A stretch of 64,000 bases of DNA from Lantana camara (GCA_037501455.1 CM074858.1:101652001-101716000), one strand, 5' to 3'. Numbered from the stretch's first letter, positions 22,740 through 35,583 are shown. The notes: generated by a model from the letters alone, not told the origin. Program-made: numbers and translations.

Positions 22740-25700
22740 GTCAAAGCCATTCTAAAGCTACTCTAAGTCCCATCTTCTGAAGATGACCTTGGAAAGCTTT
22801 TCGACTAAGGGGTTTAGTAAGTGGATCTGCCATGTTCTCTGCTGATGTGACCCTCTCAATTTGCACTTCTCCTCTTTTGATAATATCACGGATTAGGTGA
22901 TACTTCCTCATAATGTGTTTGGTTCATTGGTGAGATCTTGGTTCTCTCGCTTGAGCAACCGCCCCAGTGTTGTCACAAAACACAGTAATGGGGTCTTTCA
23001 TGCTAGGAACAACATTCAACTCTTGAATGAAGTTTCTAATCCAAACACCTTCCTTAGCTGCATCATTTGCAGCTAAGTATTCGGCCTCAGTGGTCGAATC
23101 TGCAGTGGTCGTTTACTTGGAACTCTCCCAACTCACTGCTCCGCCGTTTAGGTAGAAAATGTATCCTGACATTGACTTAAAATCATCTAAGTCAGATGCA
23201 AAGCTTGCATCGCAGTATCCTTCGATAGTAAGATCTTTCTGACCTCCGTAAACTAAGAATAAATCTTTAGTACTTTTCAAGTACTTAAGAATATTCTTCA
23301 CGGCAGCCCAGTGACCATCTCCAGGGTCAGATTGGAAACGACTTGTTACACTAAGTGCATAAGCCACATCCGGTCGAGTACATAACATTGCATACATTAT
23401 GCTACCTATTGCTGATGCATAAGGTGTATGAGTCATTCTTTCCTTCTCAAGGTTAGTCTTAGGGCACATCTTCTTAGAAAGACATGTCCTTACACTCATG
23501 GGAAGGTTCTTAACCGTTGCTGACTCCATATTGAATCTGTTCAATACTTTGTCAATGTACATCGACTGTGATAGTCCTATCAAACTTCTAGATCTATCTC
23601 GACAGATTTTAATTCCAATGATATAGGACGCATCACCAAGATCTTTCATCTCGAATTGGTTCGATAACCATAACTTAGTTACTTTCATGTCATCCTTCGA
23701 ATTCCCAATAAGAAGGATGTAATCAACATAAAGTACTAAGAATTGCACTGAGGTCTCCGATTCCTTTCTATACACACATGATTCATTCGAAATTTGAATG
23801 AAGCCAAACGCTTTGTCTGATTCATCAAATCGAATGTTCCAATTCCTAGAAGCCTGTTTCAATCCATAGATTGATCTTTGGAGTTTGCAAACCTTTTGCT
23901 CACTCCCACTAAATGTGAAACCTATGGGTTACTCCATATAAATGTCTTTATCAATGTCACCATTGAGAAAGGCAGTCTTCACATCCATTTTCCATATCTC
24001 ATAGTCATAATATGCAGCAATGGCAAACATGATCCGAATAGACTTTTGCATTGCAACTGGTGAAAAGGTTTCATCAAAGTCCACGCCGGGTCTTTGAGTG
24101 AATCCTTTTGCAACCAGTCTTGCTTTGTAGGAAGCAATGCTTCCATCAACTCCAAGCTTTCTCTTAAAGATCCATTTGCAACCTATGGGTTTGACCCCAT
24201 CAGGCAAATCTACCAAGGTCAAAACTTGGTTGGAATTCATGGAATCCATTTCGGATTTCATGGCTTCTATCCACTGTTCAGAGTCTGAATCTGAAAGTGC
24301 CTCCTCATATGTTAAAGGATCATTATCCTTTTGAGAGATCTCATGGAAGAATCCATACCATCTCCCCGGCTGTCTAGGAGTGCGTTCAGAACGCCTTAGA
24401 GGAGGATTTACGTGTGTATCGAAATTCGTAATTGGTTGTGGTTGATCAGAAGGGGACGTTTCTTCAGTGGGTGGCATGGGGTCACTATGTACTTCCTCTA
24501 ATTCTATGATCTTGCCTTTCTTTTCTTTAAGGAACGGTTCCTCAAGAAAAGTGGCATTTCTGGAAACAAACACCTTTTGCTCAGATTGATCATAGAAGTA
24601 GTATCCTATGGATTCCTTAGGATAATCTACAAAGTAGCATAAGTTAGAACGAGATTCTAACTTATCTCCCACTGTCCTCTTCACGTAAGCAGGACAACCC
24701 CAAATTCTTAAGTAAGAATAACTAGGGATTTTACCATGCCACATTTCATAGGGCGTTTCAGGGACTGACTTAGAGGGAAGTAGATTCAAAATCTTTGCTG
24801 CACTTTCTAGGGCATTACCCCAGAAAGAAGGTGGTAAGTCAGTGAAACTCATCATAGAACGAACCATATCAAGTAGAGTTCGGTTCCTTCTCTCAGAAAC
24901 TCCATTAAGCTGAGTAGTGTCCAGAGGAGTCCACTGAGAGATAATCTCATTATCGTTGAGATGATTAAGGAATTCTTCACTAAGATACTCGCCTCCTCGA
25001 TCAGATCGAAGTGCTTTGATCTTGTGACCAGTTTGGTTCTCAACCTCCTTTTGAAATTCTAGGAATTTCTCAAAAGCTTTAGATTTATACTTCATTAAGT
25101 ATACATAACCATACCGACTAAAGTCATCGGTAAAGGTTATGAAGTACTGATGATTGTTTCTAGTGCTTACACTAAGTGGTCCAACAACATCAGAATGGAT
25201 CAAATCCAAGACCCTAGTGGCATGTTCCACAGTTCCTTTAAAAGGAACTTTGGACATCTTTCCTTTGAGACAGGACTCGCAAGAAGTTAACTCTTTGAGA
25301 TCATTTTCAGATAATGATCCTAAAGTGTTTATCTTGCTAATTCTGTTCTTGGAAATATGTCCTAATCTAGCGTGCCATAAGGGAGATGAAACTTTGTCAT
25401 CTCTCTTACGCTTAGTTTCTCGTTGTATATTTATAATATTGATATTCTGAGTTAGATAAAGTCCATTACTTAGAGTACCGATGTGAACGGAAGAATTGTT
25501 TCGTTTGATAAAGTACTTACCATTCTTAATATAAGTTTCATAACCTTCACAATCTAAAATTGGAAATGAAATTATATTACGAATAATGCTCGGTACATAA
25601 AGGACTTTATTTAAAACTAACTCAAAACTACCTAAATCTAATCTAATTGTGCCTAAAGCTCGAGCTTTCACATTTGAGCCATCGCGGATCTTTAAGACAC

Positions 25701-26661
25701 ATTCTCCTTCTCTGAGTTGTTGAACTTCACTTAGCATCAGTACATCATTACAGATATGAGCTCCACAACCAGTATCAAGTACCTAAGAACTAGAATGAAT
25801 AGAAAGATTTACTTCAACGAGAAACACACCTTTCTTTAGAGTAGCCTTGTACTCTGGCCAGTTTCTCCTCCAATGTCCCACTTTGCCACAATGGAAGCAA
25901 ACATCCTCTTTCTGATCATGCTTCTTCTTTTGGGCCTTCCCTTTCAAAATGCCACCAGTGAGCCTAAGGGGTTTCTTCTTCTTGATTTGGGCTTTCTTGC
26001 CCTTACCTTTAGAAGGCCCAGAAGAGGAAGATGGAGCATTCATCATCAGAACCTTATTATCCTTCTTGATCGTGCTTTCAGCAGTCACAAGCTGACTAAT
26101 TAGCTCAACTACAGTAGCACCAGCATGATTCATATTGAAGTTAAGGACAAATGGGTTGAATGATGGTGGGAGCGAGGCTAGCAACAAGTTCACTAAAAGC
26201 TCATCTTTCAGTGGCATGTCCATGGAAGCAAGTTTCTCAGTAAGGGCGAGAAACTTGAATCCATATTCATGGACACTTGAACCTTCCCTCATTCTCAAGT
26301 GGAACAATTCCTTTGAAGTGTTATACCTTGTAACACGTTCATGAGGGCGGTAAAGTTGCTCTAAGTGGTCGTAAATCTCCCAAGCAAATTCCATGGCCCC
26401 ATGTTGCCTTTGCAAGTCCGGAGACATGTTAGCCAACATAAAGCAACGGGCTTGGAGATTATCATCCTTCCATTTCTGGATCGCGTCCCGCTCGGCCCGA
26501 GTGGGAGCTTCCCCTTCGGGACTAGGCTCCCCTTCGAAGAGAACATAAGTTCACTTTTCAGAATCTAAAATGATTTTTAGATTCCTCAGCCAATCAGAAT
26601 AGTTGGGACCAGTCAACTTGTTTGACTCGAGGATCGATACAAGAGGGTTTTTGGTTGCCAT
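22740..26661 (-). pseudogene. Copia-2 gag-pol polyprotein with in-frame stops
   Basis: The start is the ATG at 26661 (MATKNPLVSILESNKLTGPNYSDWLRN), a common copia gag start. Order: gag with UBN2-like region (26440-25990), CCHC knuckle (CFHCGKVGHWRRNW, 25900-25850), protease (DTGCGAHIC just after 25780), gag-pre-integrase (ending CESCLKGKMSKVPF), integrase (LIHSDVVGP, SDRGGEY, LNGVSERR), RT (24200-23500) and RNase H (23340-22740). Stops interrupt the one frame: TGA near 26553, TAG near 25782, TAA near 23927 (EQP context), TAA near 23111 and TGA near 22923. The RT box reads YVDY instead of YVDD. Several stops fit C-to-T change of CAA, CGA or TGG codons. Confidence 0.92.
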
Positions 26662-28820
26662 TTCAAAACACGTGGAGAATCAAATAATCTACGACCTAAA
26701 TGGTAAAATAGAGAACTAGTGAGCATGTTGAATTATAACGATACACAAAAGATAAGGTCTTTAATATAATGTAGCTCCCACTGTTTTTCAGAGATATATA
26801 ATTCCCAAAGATCTAAGAGGAACACGTTTTCCCAATGGGTACTAAGATCCTAGGCATTTTACCTCGAACCCACAACTCGCGGACATTCTAAGTGAAACCC
26901 TAGGTACGTACAACTTACCAATTCTAACACCTTTAGAACTCTTAGTAATTGTTTTCGCATCACCTATCTTTCAATATGGACCCACGACTCGTGTGACATC
27001 CACATTTACTTAGGCGTTAAGCTAGACCCATCAATCATAAGATCATGATCAAAACTTAGTTCGAACGACCCACGACTCGCGGACATAGCCATTGCTAAAA
27101 TTGACCACGAAATATCGATCATTTTAGGTAACTAAGAACTAATAAGCTCCACTAGCTATCCCACCACTCGTGGACAATAACTAGTTTCACTTACTAAACT
27201 TAAAACCTATTGATGGAATGCTAGGAATTTAATTCGAAATTTGCATCTCGAATTAAACACCTATTTGTTCGAAATTAGCTTAATATTTAATGGGAATTTT
27301 CGAATCAACCGGAGAGTTGTCCGGTTCGACCTCACCAACATATATGTTATCCATTTTAATAGTCTTAATTAATACAAGTACAACTTAAATGCATTTCGCA
27401 CAAGCACTTAGCAGATAACATGTCCTAGCATGATACTAACATGTGATGATCATGGGTTCTACCTATCTTATGCGTGATATGTGGGAGCCACTGCAGAATC
27501 ATAAGTTCTAACATACATACCACATAAACAGTTTAAATCACATAGGGGAAAGCTGTAACAAAATACGAGCCCTATCTCTATTATATTTTTCAATTGAGAT
27601 TCCCCTCCCTAACATTTTGAGGGGTCTTCACTTATGGCCTCCTTGTTACTTGAATGTGGTTCATCTTACTCCATGGGTGCATTGTCTCCAAAATGAAAAT
27701 AAAACCTCACCACCTATTCTACTCTCAAAAAATTGAAAAAGTACTGAAATGTAATAAGGCTCAATCTTCATATTGGCCTTAGACAATTACACGGGGCATA
27801 CCTCGGCCTCAAAAACAGTAATATGGAAAGCCACATAATAAATCACATAACAATACGCATATAAGTGAGGCTCCAATCTCAATTGAAAAAACACAACTAT
27901 AGGGCTCCAACCCAATTTAAACCATTCATGTGCATAAATTAAAACCATACATAAGTCTAAACCCATGATCACCTAACATGCAACTTGCGAGAATTTAAAT
28001 TTAGCCAATAAATTAAAATTTCCCATTTCAAGTCCTAATGACTTAAAACATGACTTGGTGCGAGTCTTATTCATAAAAGTTTTCAATAAATCCCAAATTA
28101 TTAAAACAAATAAAATTCCAATTAATTTATGAAAATTAACAATTTTATCAAAGGTGTAATTTCCCAAATTATAAACCGTTTCTATTTCTCAAAAAATCCC
28201 AATTTTAATTTTTATTCAAAATAAATTAATTTAATTAAAAAACAAGTTTTAATAAAATAAATAAAATTGGGACTGGATTGCACGAGATACGAAAACGGAT
28301 TACGCGAAAGGGGCTGCACGCAAGCACGTGCACGCAACTAAAGCCGCTCGAGTGCACGCGCTGTTGCGCGCGGCCCCTCTCGGCCTCTTGTGGGCGGCCT
28401 CGACGAGCGATCACGCACGCCTTGTGGGATTCTCGCCCGGCCTGGGCGGACAGTGGGCGGGTATGCCTAGGCACACCCGGAAGGCTCCCGCACGCCTAGC
28501 GGCGGGAGGTGGCGCGCGAAGCCCGCGCTCGACGCCTTCGCTCACGGGGTTTCGCGTGTTCGTAATCCAGGCTTTTCGTTTCCTGTTTTCGTTCAAAAGC
28601 AAAACTAATCCAAGAAATCCAAAAACAGTTTATACAGTTTCAAATCTAAAACAGTTTTTCAAAACAAATTTTATAAAACAGTTTTCAGAAACTTTCAGGA
28701 AAATTACAGTTTCGTAATTCAGGCTTTCTAAAACAGTTACAAATACTCAATCGCATCAAGCCTAAGAATTTCTACCAAATTCAGTTTAATTGAGACGAAT
28801 TAAAAACACGATTAACGAGG
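26662..28820 (-). other. Long untranslated leader of copia-2
   Basis: About 2.1 kb separates the primer site from the gag ATG, far more than usual for copia. No known domain is coded. Two unusual parts stand out: four copies of a 13-mer palindrome CCACGACTCGTGG (26870-26882, 26982-26994, 27071-27083, 27161-27173), and a GC-rich patch at about 28270-28560 with overlapping open frames on both strands (28328-28717 plus, 28235-28474 minus) that match nothing I recognise. The patch may be captured sequence. Confidence 0.6.
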
Positions 28821-28834
28821 TGGCTCTGATAACA
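28821..28834 (-). other. Primer-binding site of copia-2
   Basis: On the minus strand TGTTATCAGAGCCA begins two bases after the 5' LTR end. It matches the copia form TGGTATCAGAGC (initiator tRNA-Met primer) with one change. Confidence 0.85.
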
Positions 28835-29191
28835 CTTGTTGGAAAACACGAATCAGAAAGCAGCGGAAAATTAAATTAATTTTCCAATAAAAGGATCGAC
28901 TACTCGCAATCGTGAATCCAAATTCGTGGAGATTAGAAACTTACTTTTCAATAATCTTTCTTGAAGCGTTTCAAGCCACCCAAGAACGCTCTTCTCGCGG
29001 CTTGATCCCCTCTCCTTGGTAAAGCTCGAATCTTTAAAACTTCTAACTTGAAGCTCTCTAGAGATAGTCCACCAACTTGGTTACAATCTAACTAGTAAGG
29101 ATGCTAGTTCTCTAGTTAGTGTTTAGGCTTAACCTAGGGTTTATTTTATCTTGGAGAAAGAATGGTGTTCAACACATGAACCAAAAGAAAT

Positions 29192-32127
29192 TGTAATGCC
29201 GCGATTTTCAGTTATTCAGGTATGCACGACACGTGCGAGTTTTCGAGGGTTAGGATTTATTTAATTCTTTCGTTTAGTAATTCTTACCTTTCATGAAAGT
29301 TATATGAATCATATTTCAACATGTTTACGTGAAAATATATGAATTTTCACTAACGTGAATTAATTGCTAACGTGTCTATTTGCTATTATGTGACCTTGCT
29401 TGATTATTTCATAAATATGTGAACTTAATTGCATAATATGCATCAGAGTTATTTGATTAATTGTCTAGAGAAGGAACTTGTATGCATGCATTCGAATATA
29501 TCAAGGACTAAAATGCAAAAAGTGATGACTCATGCAATTAGGTGCAGGACTTTGTAAAATATCTCATTCTCTCTCTCTCTCATTTCATTTTATCATCATA
29601 TTTCATCAAATCTCACACATACACACACACTATATCACGGTTTACACACCAAGGGAAGAGAAGGGAAGAATTCTTCATAATTTCAAGCTTGAATCAAGGA
29701 AGATAATTGCACAAGTTGAAGCATCATCATTTCATCATCTTTCCATCCATTTCTTTCTTCATTTCAAGGTATAAATGGATTAATTGATTGAATTCTTGAG
29801 ATGGTATGGGAATCTAGGGTTATGATATTTGAGCTTGATAACTTGATTAATTGTTGTTATAAGTATGATTCTATGCCTTAGATTTGGGTTTGAGCATGAA
29901 TTCTTGAAAATCATGGAAATATATGATGATTTGAGCAAGTTTTCATGGAATAATTGATACCTAATTGATATATATGAGTTATATAATAGTTTTGAGTTGA
30001 ATTCTTGCGTTGGTTTGATGTGGGAAGGCTTGGGAGCCAAAATTCGAAACTTGCCATGTTTTTCCGAAGCCTTTCGCTACTGAAGAAATTGGGGGTCGCG
30101 CCCGCGACCTTTTCATGACCATTTTTGTTCGCGGCCGCGACCAACAATTCGAAAGTTGGATAATTTTCAGTCACGGCCGCGACTGATTTTCAGTGCAATT
30201 TTGTCACGGCCGCGACACCTTCATCCGAGCTCCGATTGACCTGATTTTTTAACCAACGGAAACTTCTTGAAGTCCAGAACAACCTAAAATTGGAATCAAC
30301 TCAATATCACTTCTCATTTGTGAGATATAATTAATTATTTTTGGTGTCGCCACTTAGCCGGGAAACTGCTTTCACCCAACTTCAAGCTTCCGCCATTTCC
30401 TCCTCAGTTTGAACTAAAATACGAGCCATATATCCTCGGAAAGGTCTATTTGTCTAGTTTTATATACAATAAACAAAACTCAATTTTCACTTCTAGAATT
30501 TATGATATTCCAGTTTTCCCTCAGCATGCGCATTTTCGAAAATTGCCGATTTTTGCCCAACTTCACCAAAACCCATCTTATTGCAATCCTTTCACTTCCT
30601 TGGCTCCCATATGTGACTTATATGATTGGCATACTTGAATAAGTGATGATTATGTGGTTATTTGACATTTTATGGTCTTTACTTACTTAAACTTAATTGT
30701 TAACTCCGTGCTTTATGTAAAATGAATTTGTATGATTACATGCCTTGAATACGTGATCTCCATGAAATTACTTACTTTCTTAGAAATTACTCCATTCCAT
30801 TTATAAATATCTATATGTTCATGGTTACGCCGTGTGTCATATTTGGTATCATTATTGAGTCGTATCTCATAAGTACACTATGTTTCCTTTCTTGTCCAGT
30901 TCTTCTCCAGGGCAGAGATTATTGATCAATGAGCACCTCATGCATCCTTGAGTCATTGTGTCCCCTGTTAGGTGAGGTTTAATTGCTAGTTATACAGAAC
31001 CCGTATAACCTTATGTGAAGCTTTGAGCCAAAAAGGTATACATATATTTATAATATTTCCAAAACTCTTAATTGAATTGCAAGCAAGCCATGTTTATTGA
31101 TAGCAAGCCATGTATTGTGCATGTTTTGGCGAGTAAGCATGATTGTTCACTTTGGGCCCGAGGGTTAGTGTACGATTCAACCGGGAAAGCATAGGGCCGA
31201 CGGGTAACTCTGCACTCCCCTCATCCTGTGGGGTCACCTCTGAATCCACCAGGAGGTTTGGTGGAGGAAGAAATCCCATGCGTGGGAGTCATGTTCCGGA
31301 CGTACACCATGTCGTGGATGGTGAAGGCTCGCAACCTTCCCATCATTGGAGGGAGAAGGAGACTGGGGATGAGTCCGGCACCACGGGCTGTCCTCGGGTT
31401 ACTGTATTGATTGCACTCATTGACTGTATTGATTGAATATACTACCGCACTACTTCACTGTAATTGAATTGCATGATCACGTGCTAACTAATCAAGTAAG
31501 CACGTATTGTTCACTATTGGTGTAAGGTTGGAGACTTTCCCTCACTCGCCGGGCCACTGATTGCACGAAACTGAATTGTAAATAATTGTTAAATTTGATA
31601 GTTGTATTCTCGGGTGATGTCTCTCTATTACTGAACTTATATTGTTTCTTTCTAAAACTTTACCTGAGTTTATGACTTGCATGTTAATTACGCTTATATT
31701 TATATGAACCCCTCACTCAGTCTTCCATAGACTGACGCCTCCACCTTTCAGGTTCTTGCAGGTGCACGCTAGGCGGGATTAGAGTCGAGTCCAGTCTTTC
31801 ATTCAGGTCTTGCACGGTTCATTTCATTGTTAGTATGTGTCGGGAATTGATGAAGTACTTAGGTCAATGTTGTTATTCGAGTATATTGTATTGAAGCGCA
31901 TGTAAAAAAGAACATTGTATATTTCATGGTGCATTATTATTGGTTATGCTTCTGCTTAAGTTATTATGAATTAATTATGTGGTTTGGGGTTAGTCTCGCC
32001 TAGCTAGAGTGATTTATTTTTATTGTCTCTCGTTCGCTATAGTTTAGTTCATGTATGGGTTGTCCATCTCATATGTGGATTGAGCTATAGTGCGGGGATG
32101 TGGCATCTTTGCGCTTCGGGTGCTACA
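29192..32127 (+). mobile_element. Solo LTR C (2936 bp), target duplication GAAAT
   Basis: Begins TGTAATGCCGCG and ends GGTGCTACA. Perfect duplications GAAAT flank it at 29187-29191 and 32128-32132. It shares start, middle blocks (TTCTTCTCCAGGGCAGAG near 30900; CCTCACTCAGTC...CACCTTTCAGG near 31710-31750) and end with solo LTR B. It has no coding region. It is the youngest layer of the middle nest, sitting in a copia LTR, in an LTR, in a CACTA. Confidence 0.88.
30094..30217. repeat. Palindrome cluster C in solo LTR C (GTCGCGGCCGCGAC type)
   Basis: Four palindromes lie at 30094-30109 (GGTCGCGCCCGCGACC), 30127-30142, 30169-30184 (AGTCACGGCCGCGACT) and 30202-30217 (TGTCACGGCCGCGACA), spaced 33-42 bp. 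They lie about 900-1025 bp from the LTR start, where solo LTR B has a different palindrome. Their GC-rich, CpG-rich form stands out from the AT-rich surroundings. Confidence 0.85.
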
Positions 32128-34393
32128 GAAATCATCAATTAATTACCCTCTAAGGGGACCTCGAGCTCCCCTATATATAGGAAAGAGAGGGGCGGCTTAA
32201 CCTTAGTTCTATTGGACTAAGATTTGGTCCCTCTCTTTTATTACTTGATCATCAAGTAATTCCAACTTTGACTTTTGAATTCTAATTCAAATCAACATTT
32301 AAGAGAGCTAAAAATATCCAAACTCCTTTTGGATAATATTATACTTTATTTATTTACTAATAAATAAATAACTCATTTATTTATCTAATTAATTAATTAA
32401 ATAGATTAATTTCTCCAAAATAAGACTTTCTTTTTAATTCAAAATTAAACCAAAGTCCATTAAATAATTAACACATTTAATTATTTAATATATATATATA
32501 CACGTGTGAGACACGTGTCCCAAGGACACGTGCTACTCACGTAACCCACACGTGTTGGTTCACACGTGTGGAACCCTCTCGGCTTGATTAACTCGTTTAA
32601 TCATTTCAAAGCCCTAACTCATGTAACCAAGTTGTTGTGTGTGACCCTCTAGGTTCTCAATTCAAATAGCAGTGACCCTAATTAATTAATCAGTCCACAG
32701 ATTAAACGACCATAGTCTAGCAACAGGTGTTTAACCCCTAATAATCAGAACCCTAATAATATGGTCTTAAAGCTAAGTGCATTTCATATCCATTTGATCT
32801 CAATCCAAGAAACCCTTTTCTTGATGTCTTGATCTACTACCTTGGCCAAGGACTGCATATGGCATATGAATGACTTACACAATAAGAGATCACCTTGCAA
32901 ATGTAAGTGTAGGTCCTTTCTTGATTCTCATTCACTTTCATGAATCACTTGTGCAGCCCCAGCATAAGCCTTGAATCAGTTGTCTAAGGCGACACCTTTT
33001 AAAGCTTATACCTAAGACTACAGAGTTAACTCATAAAGTGACATGGAACCTCAAGTCTAAGGATCAATTAATCACATCAATGACTCGTGAGATCTTTCCT
33101 AATTTGGAAGTTCCCATTTCCTAAAATAGAAACTTCCTTTCCCATTTAGGAATCTTCTCACACGGGGCACCTCAGTGAACTTACTTATTGAAGTAAGCAC
33201 CCTCGTGTATCACGCACGTATCAACTATACACTTTGCACCTCCATGAAACAAGGTGGTCCTTCTTAAGGGCGTGATCCCACAAGCAAGCCTTAAAGGAGT
33301 CAGGTGGATACTCCCACTGTCTGTAGGACTTATCGGCTTGGAGTATTTTACTAATCATGACTTATGTGAAATAGGGCTCGTTTCATGAACCATTTCACCT
33401 AAATGGTAGAGTCCTAAAGTCCTCAAGATTAGGGGAGTTCTCATACATGCACAGCTAAAGTAAACGCATACCAAACAAGAGCATATAAAGAAGTGTTGCC
33501 TCAGTTCGTTATTTTATTCAAAGATTGTCTGTGATTACAATAAGGGAAAATACAAAGCGAATATACAATCGGCTTTCTAGGGCACTATTCCTAACAAATT
33601 CTCCAACCGTACTCCCATAGTGTGTGTTTAAAAACATAATTAAGCGTTCATGTATTCATAATCATAATCATAATCATAGTCATAATCATAATCATACTCA
33701 TGACATGAGAAAACATAATTTTCCATCCTTTTTTCTCCGGGGCGGTGGAAGGGTTTGCAAGGCCCAAACCACCTCATGAGATAATATCGAGATGGGGGAT
33801 CATGACTCCTTCCCGCTCCTTCGATGGGTTAACCACAGGCTCAAGAGTATCTCACCTCCCACACTACACGGTCGCGTAAGATACTCTCAAAGGGTACTAT
33901 ATGCAATGGCTTATCCGATGACCCGATGTCGTACCGTTCTCTATTCACATAATTCCCCGGGGCCCAATAACATGTGCTTGATTCTCGCCAAAACATTTTC
34001 ATTAAATCCTTTGAAAACATTTCATACTTAAACCATTTCCCAAAGTATACATATATTTAATACATGTTGGCTAAAATGATCAGACGAGATATTAGGGTTC
34101 TATATAACTAAAATTAAACCTCACCTTGACCAAAAGAGAAAGGATACGAGAAGCCTACTGACTCTGCTCCTCAACCGGATCAAGCTCTGTGCAAGAAACA
34201 CGAGTGTACATAAGACTCTAGACAAATGAACCAATTAATGGACGAACGGAATATGAATGAATGTCATGAGATGTTGAAATCATAGAAATAATTAATTATA
34301 ATTCATGAATAATTCATAAGAAAGCATAAACTGAGAATAAACGTATGCAAGATAAGAATTAAGCAAAATGCACAACACGACCTCCCAGGGGTC

Positions 34394-34669
34394 TATCCCG
34401 GTCAGGACTGATTTCAAGAGTAAAAGTGTCCCGGCTGGGACAGGCTTCCAGTAGCCTTCCCTGCATCCCTATACCGTCCGGGATTGGTTTTGAACTGGGA
34501 AGGATCCTGACCGGGATGGCCTGTCAGCCATTCCCCTACCTCGCTATCCCTGCGGGGAATGAAAATAAACTGAAAGGGATCCTGTCCGGGATCCAAGGTC
34601 AGCTAGCTGCCTGACAAGGGGTCCCGACAGGGATAAAAAACAAGCAAAAATGGTTCCCGGTCGGGAACC
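34394..34669. repeat. Palindrome cluster D in solo LTR D (TCCCGGnCnGGGA type)
   Basis: Seven palindrome-like units lie at 34394-34409, 34427-34442 (TGTCCCGGCTGGGACA), 34502-34517, 34545-34560, 34576-34594 (GGGATCCTGTCCGGGATCC), 34620-34634 and 34652-34669 (GGTTCCCGGTCGGGAACC, 8-bp arms). They lie about 1210-1490 bp from the LTR start on the minus strand. The core is TCCCG/CGGGA, unlike the palindromes of solo LTRs B and C. Confidence 0.8.
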
Positions 34670-35039
34670 AAAACACGAAAACAGGGCACAGCAGGGGTAA
34701 GTCTCGTTCCAAGCAAAACCAAACACCAAAACAAGTTTAAACCCAACAAAAGCAACACATACCAACATATAACATTTATACACACCTTATATATCAATTA
34801 GGCAACATAAGTCCATCATATTGGCACTTAGATCCATCAAACAAAGTCTCATATATGTCATAATATCACATATACCAATAACCCAAGTGTTCATGCTTCA
34901 ACTTCAAAGATACACACATATATAGTCACATATTCATGCTTAAAGTCAAGGAAACTCAACCAAATCATCTAACCCTAACTATTCATCCAAAACAATCCAT
35001 AAACTTATCCAACCTTGTATGAAAGAAAGGAAATGGTGA

Positions 35040-35250
35040 GATGATGATGATGAAGATGATGATCTTGATGATGCTTGTGATTCTTGAAATAAATCCTCCC
35101 TTTCTTATCTTCTAGCTTGGAGATAAAGATATGATGAAGATGATGATCTTGATGTTGCTTGTGCTTCTTGAAATAAATCCTCCCTTCCTTCTCTTCTAGC
35201 TTGGAGATAAAGATGTGATAAAGATGATAAGTGAGAGTGTAGTGTGTGTG
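35040..35250. repeat. 84-bp tandem duplication in solo LTR D
   Basis: The stretch beginning TTCTTGAAATAAATCCTCCC at 35081 recurs at 35165 with a shared TCTAGCTTGGAGATAAAGAT block. It contains GATGAT-rich runs. No function is visible. Confidence 0.7.
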
Positions 35251-35446
35251 TTAGAGATTTGGTAGGTGTTTGTGTGCGTTCTTGCAAATATGATACATAC
35301 AATGTATGGGATGTAATGTTATATAATTATAGATATAAGGTATATATATAAAGTTAGATATTATATATATTATATGTATATAATTGATCTTAGTGCTTAT
35401 TAATATATACATATATAATGCATGTGAGTGAGAGTATTAGTGTATA

Positions 35447-35454
35447 TATATTTA

Positions 35455-35495
<41 letters not shown>

Positions 35496-35549
35496 ATGTT
35501 ATGAGATGAATGTATGAAATATGCATATGTTAGAAAATGAAATGAAATG

Positions 35550-35583
<34 letters not shown>

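Larger units (their letters stand above)
20795..33596 (-). mobile_element. Copia-2: complete Ty1/copia element (minus), target duplication AATTC
   Basis: Both LTRs (3' LTR 20795-22724; 5' LTR 28837-33596, itself interrupted), the primer site, a single gag-pol frame and the polypurine tract are present. The flanking duplication AATTC (20790-20794 and 33597-33601) is perfect. It sits in solo LTR D. Protein code and LTR start are close to copia-1. Five in-frame stops and a changed RT catalytic box show it is dead, although the frame itself is otherwise continuous. Confidence 0.93.
28837..33596 (-). repeat. 5' LTR of copia-2, interrupted by solo LTR C
   Basis: The outer parts (28837-29191 and 32133-33596) match 20795-22724 closely. 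With the 2941-bp insertion removed the LTR is about 1819 bp. It lacks an internal block of about 100 bp near 32740 that is present in the 3' LTR around 21770-21865. Confidence 0.88.

Noticed and set aside
28235..28717. GC-rich open frames on both strands in the copia-2 leader
   Set aside because: Overlapping frames on both strands are expected in GC-rich DNA; no domain and no homolog is recognised. Kept only as a compositional oddity.
34414..34797. Open frames with PGQDPSQF-type repeats
   Set aside because: They are the palindrome cluster of solo LTR D read in several frames on both strands.
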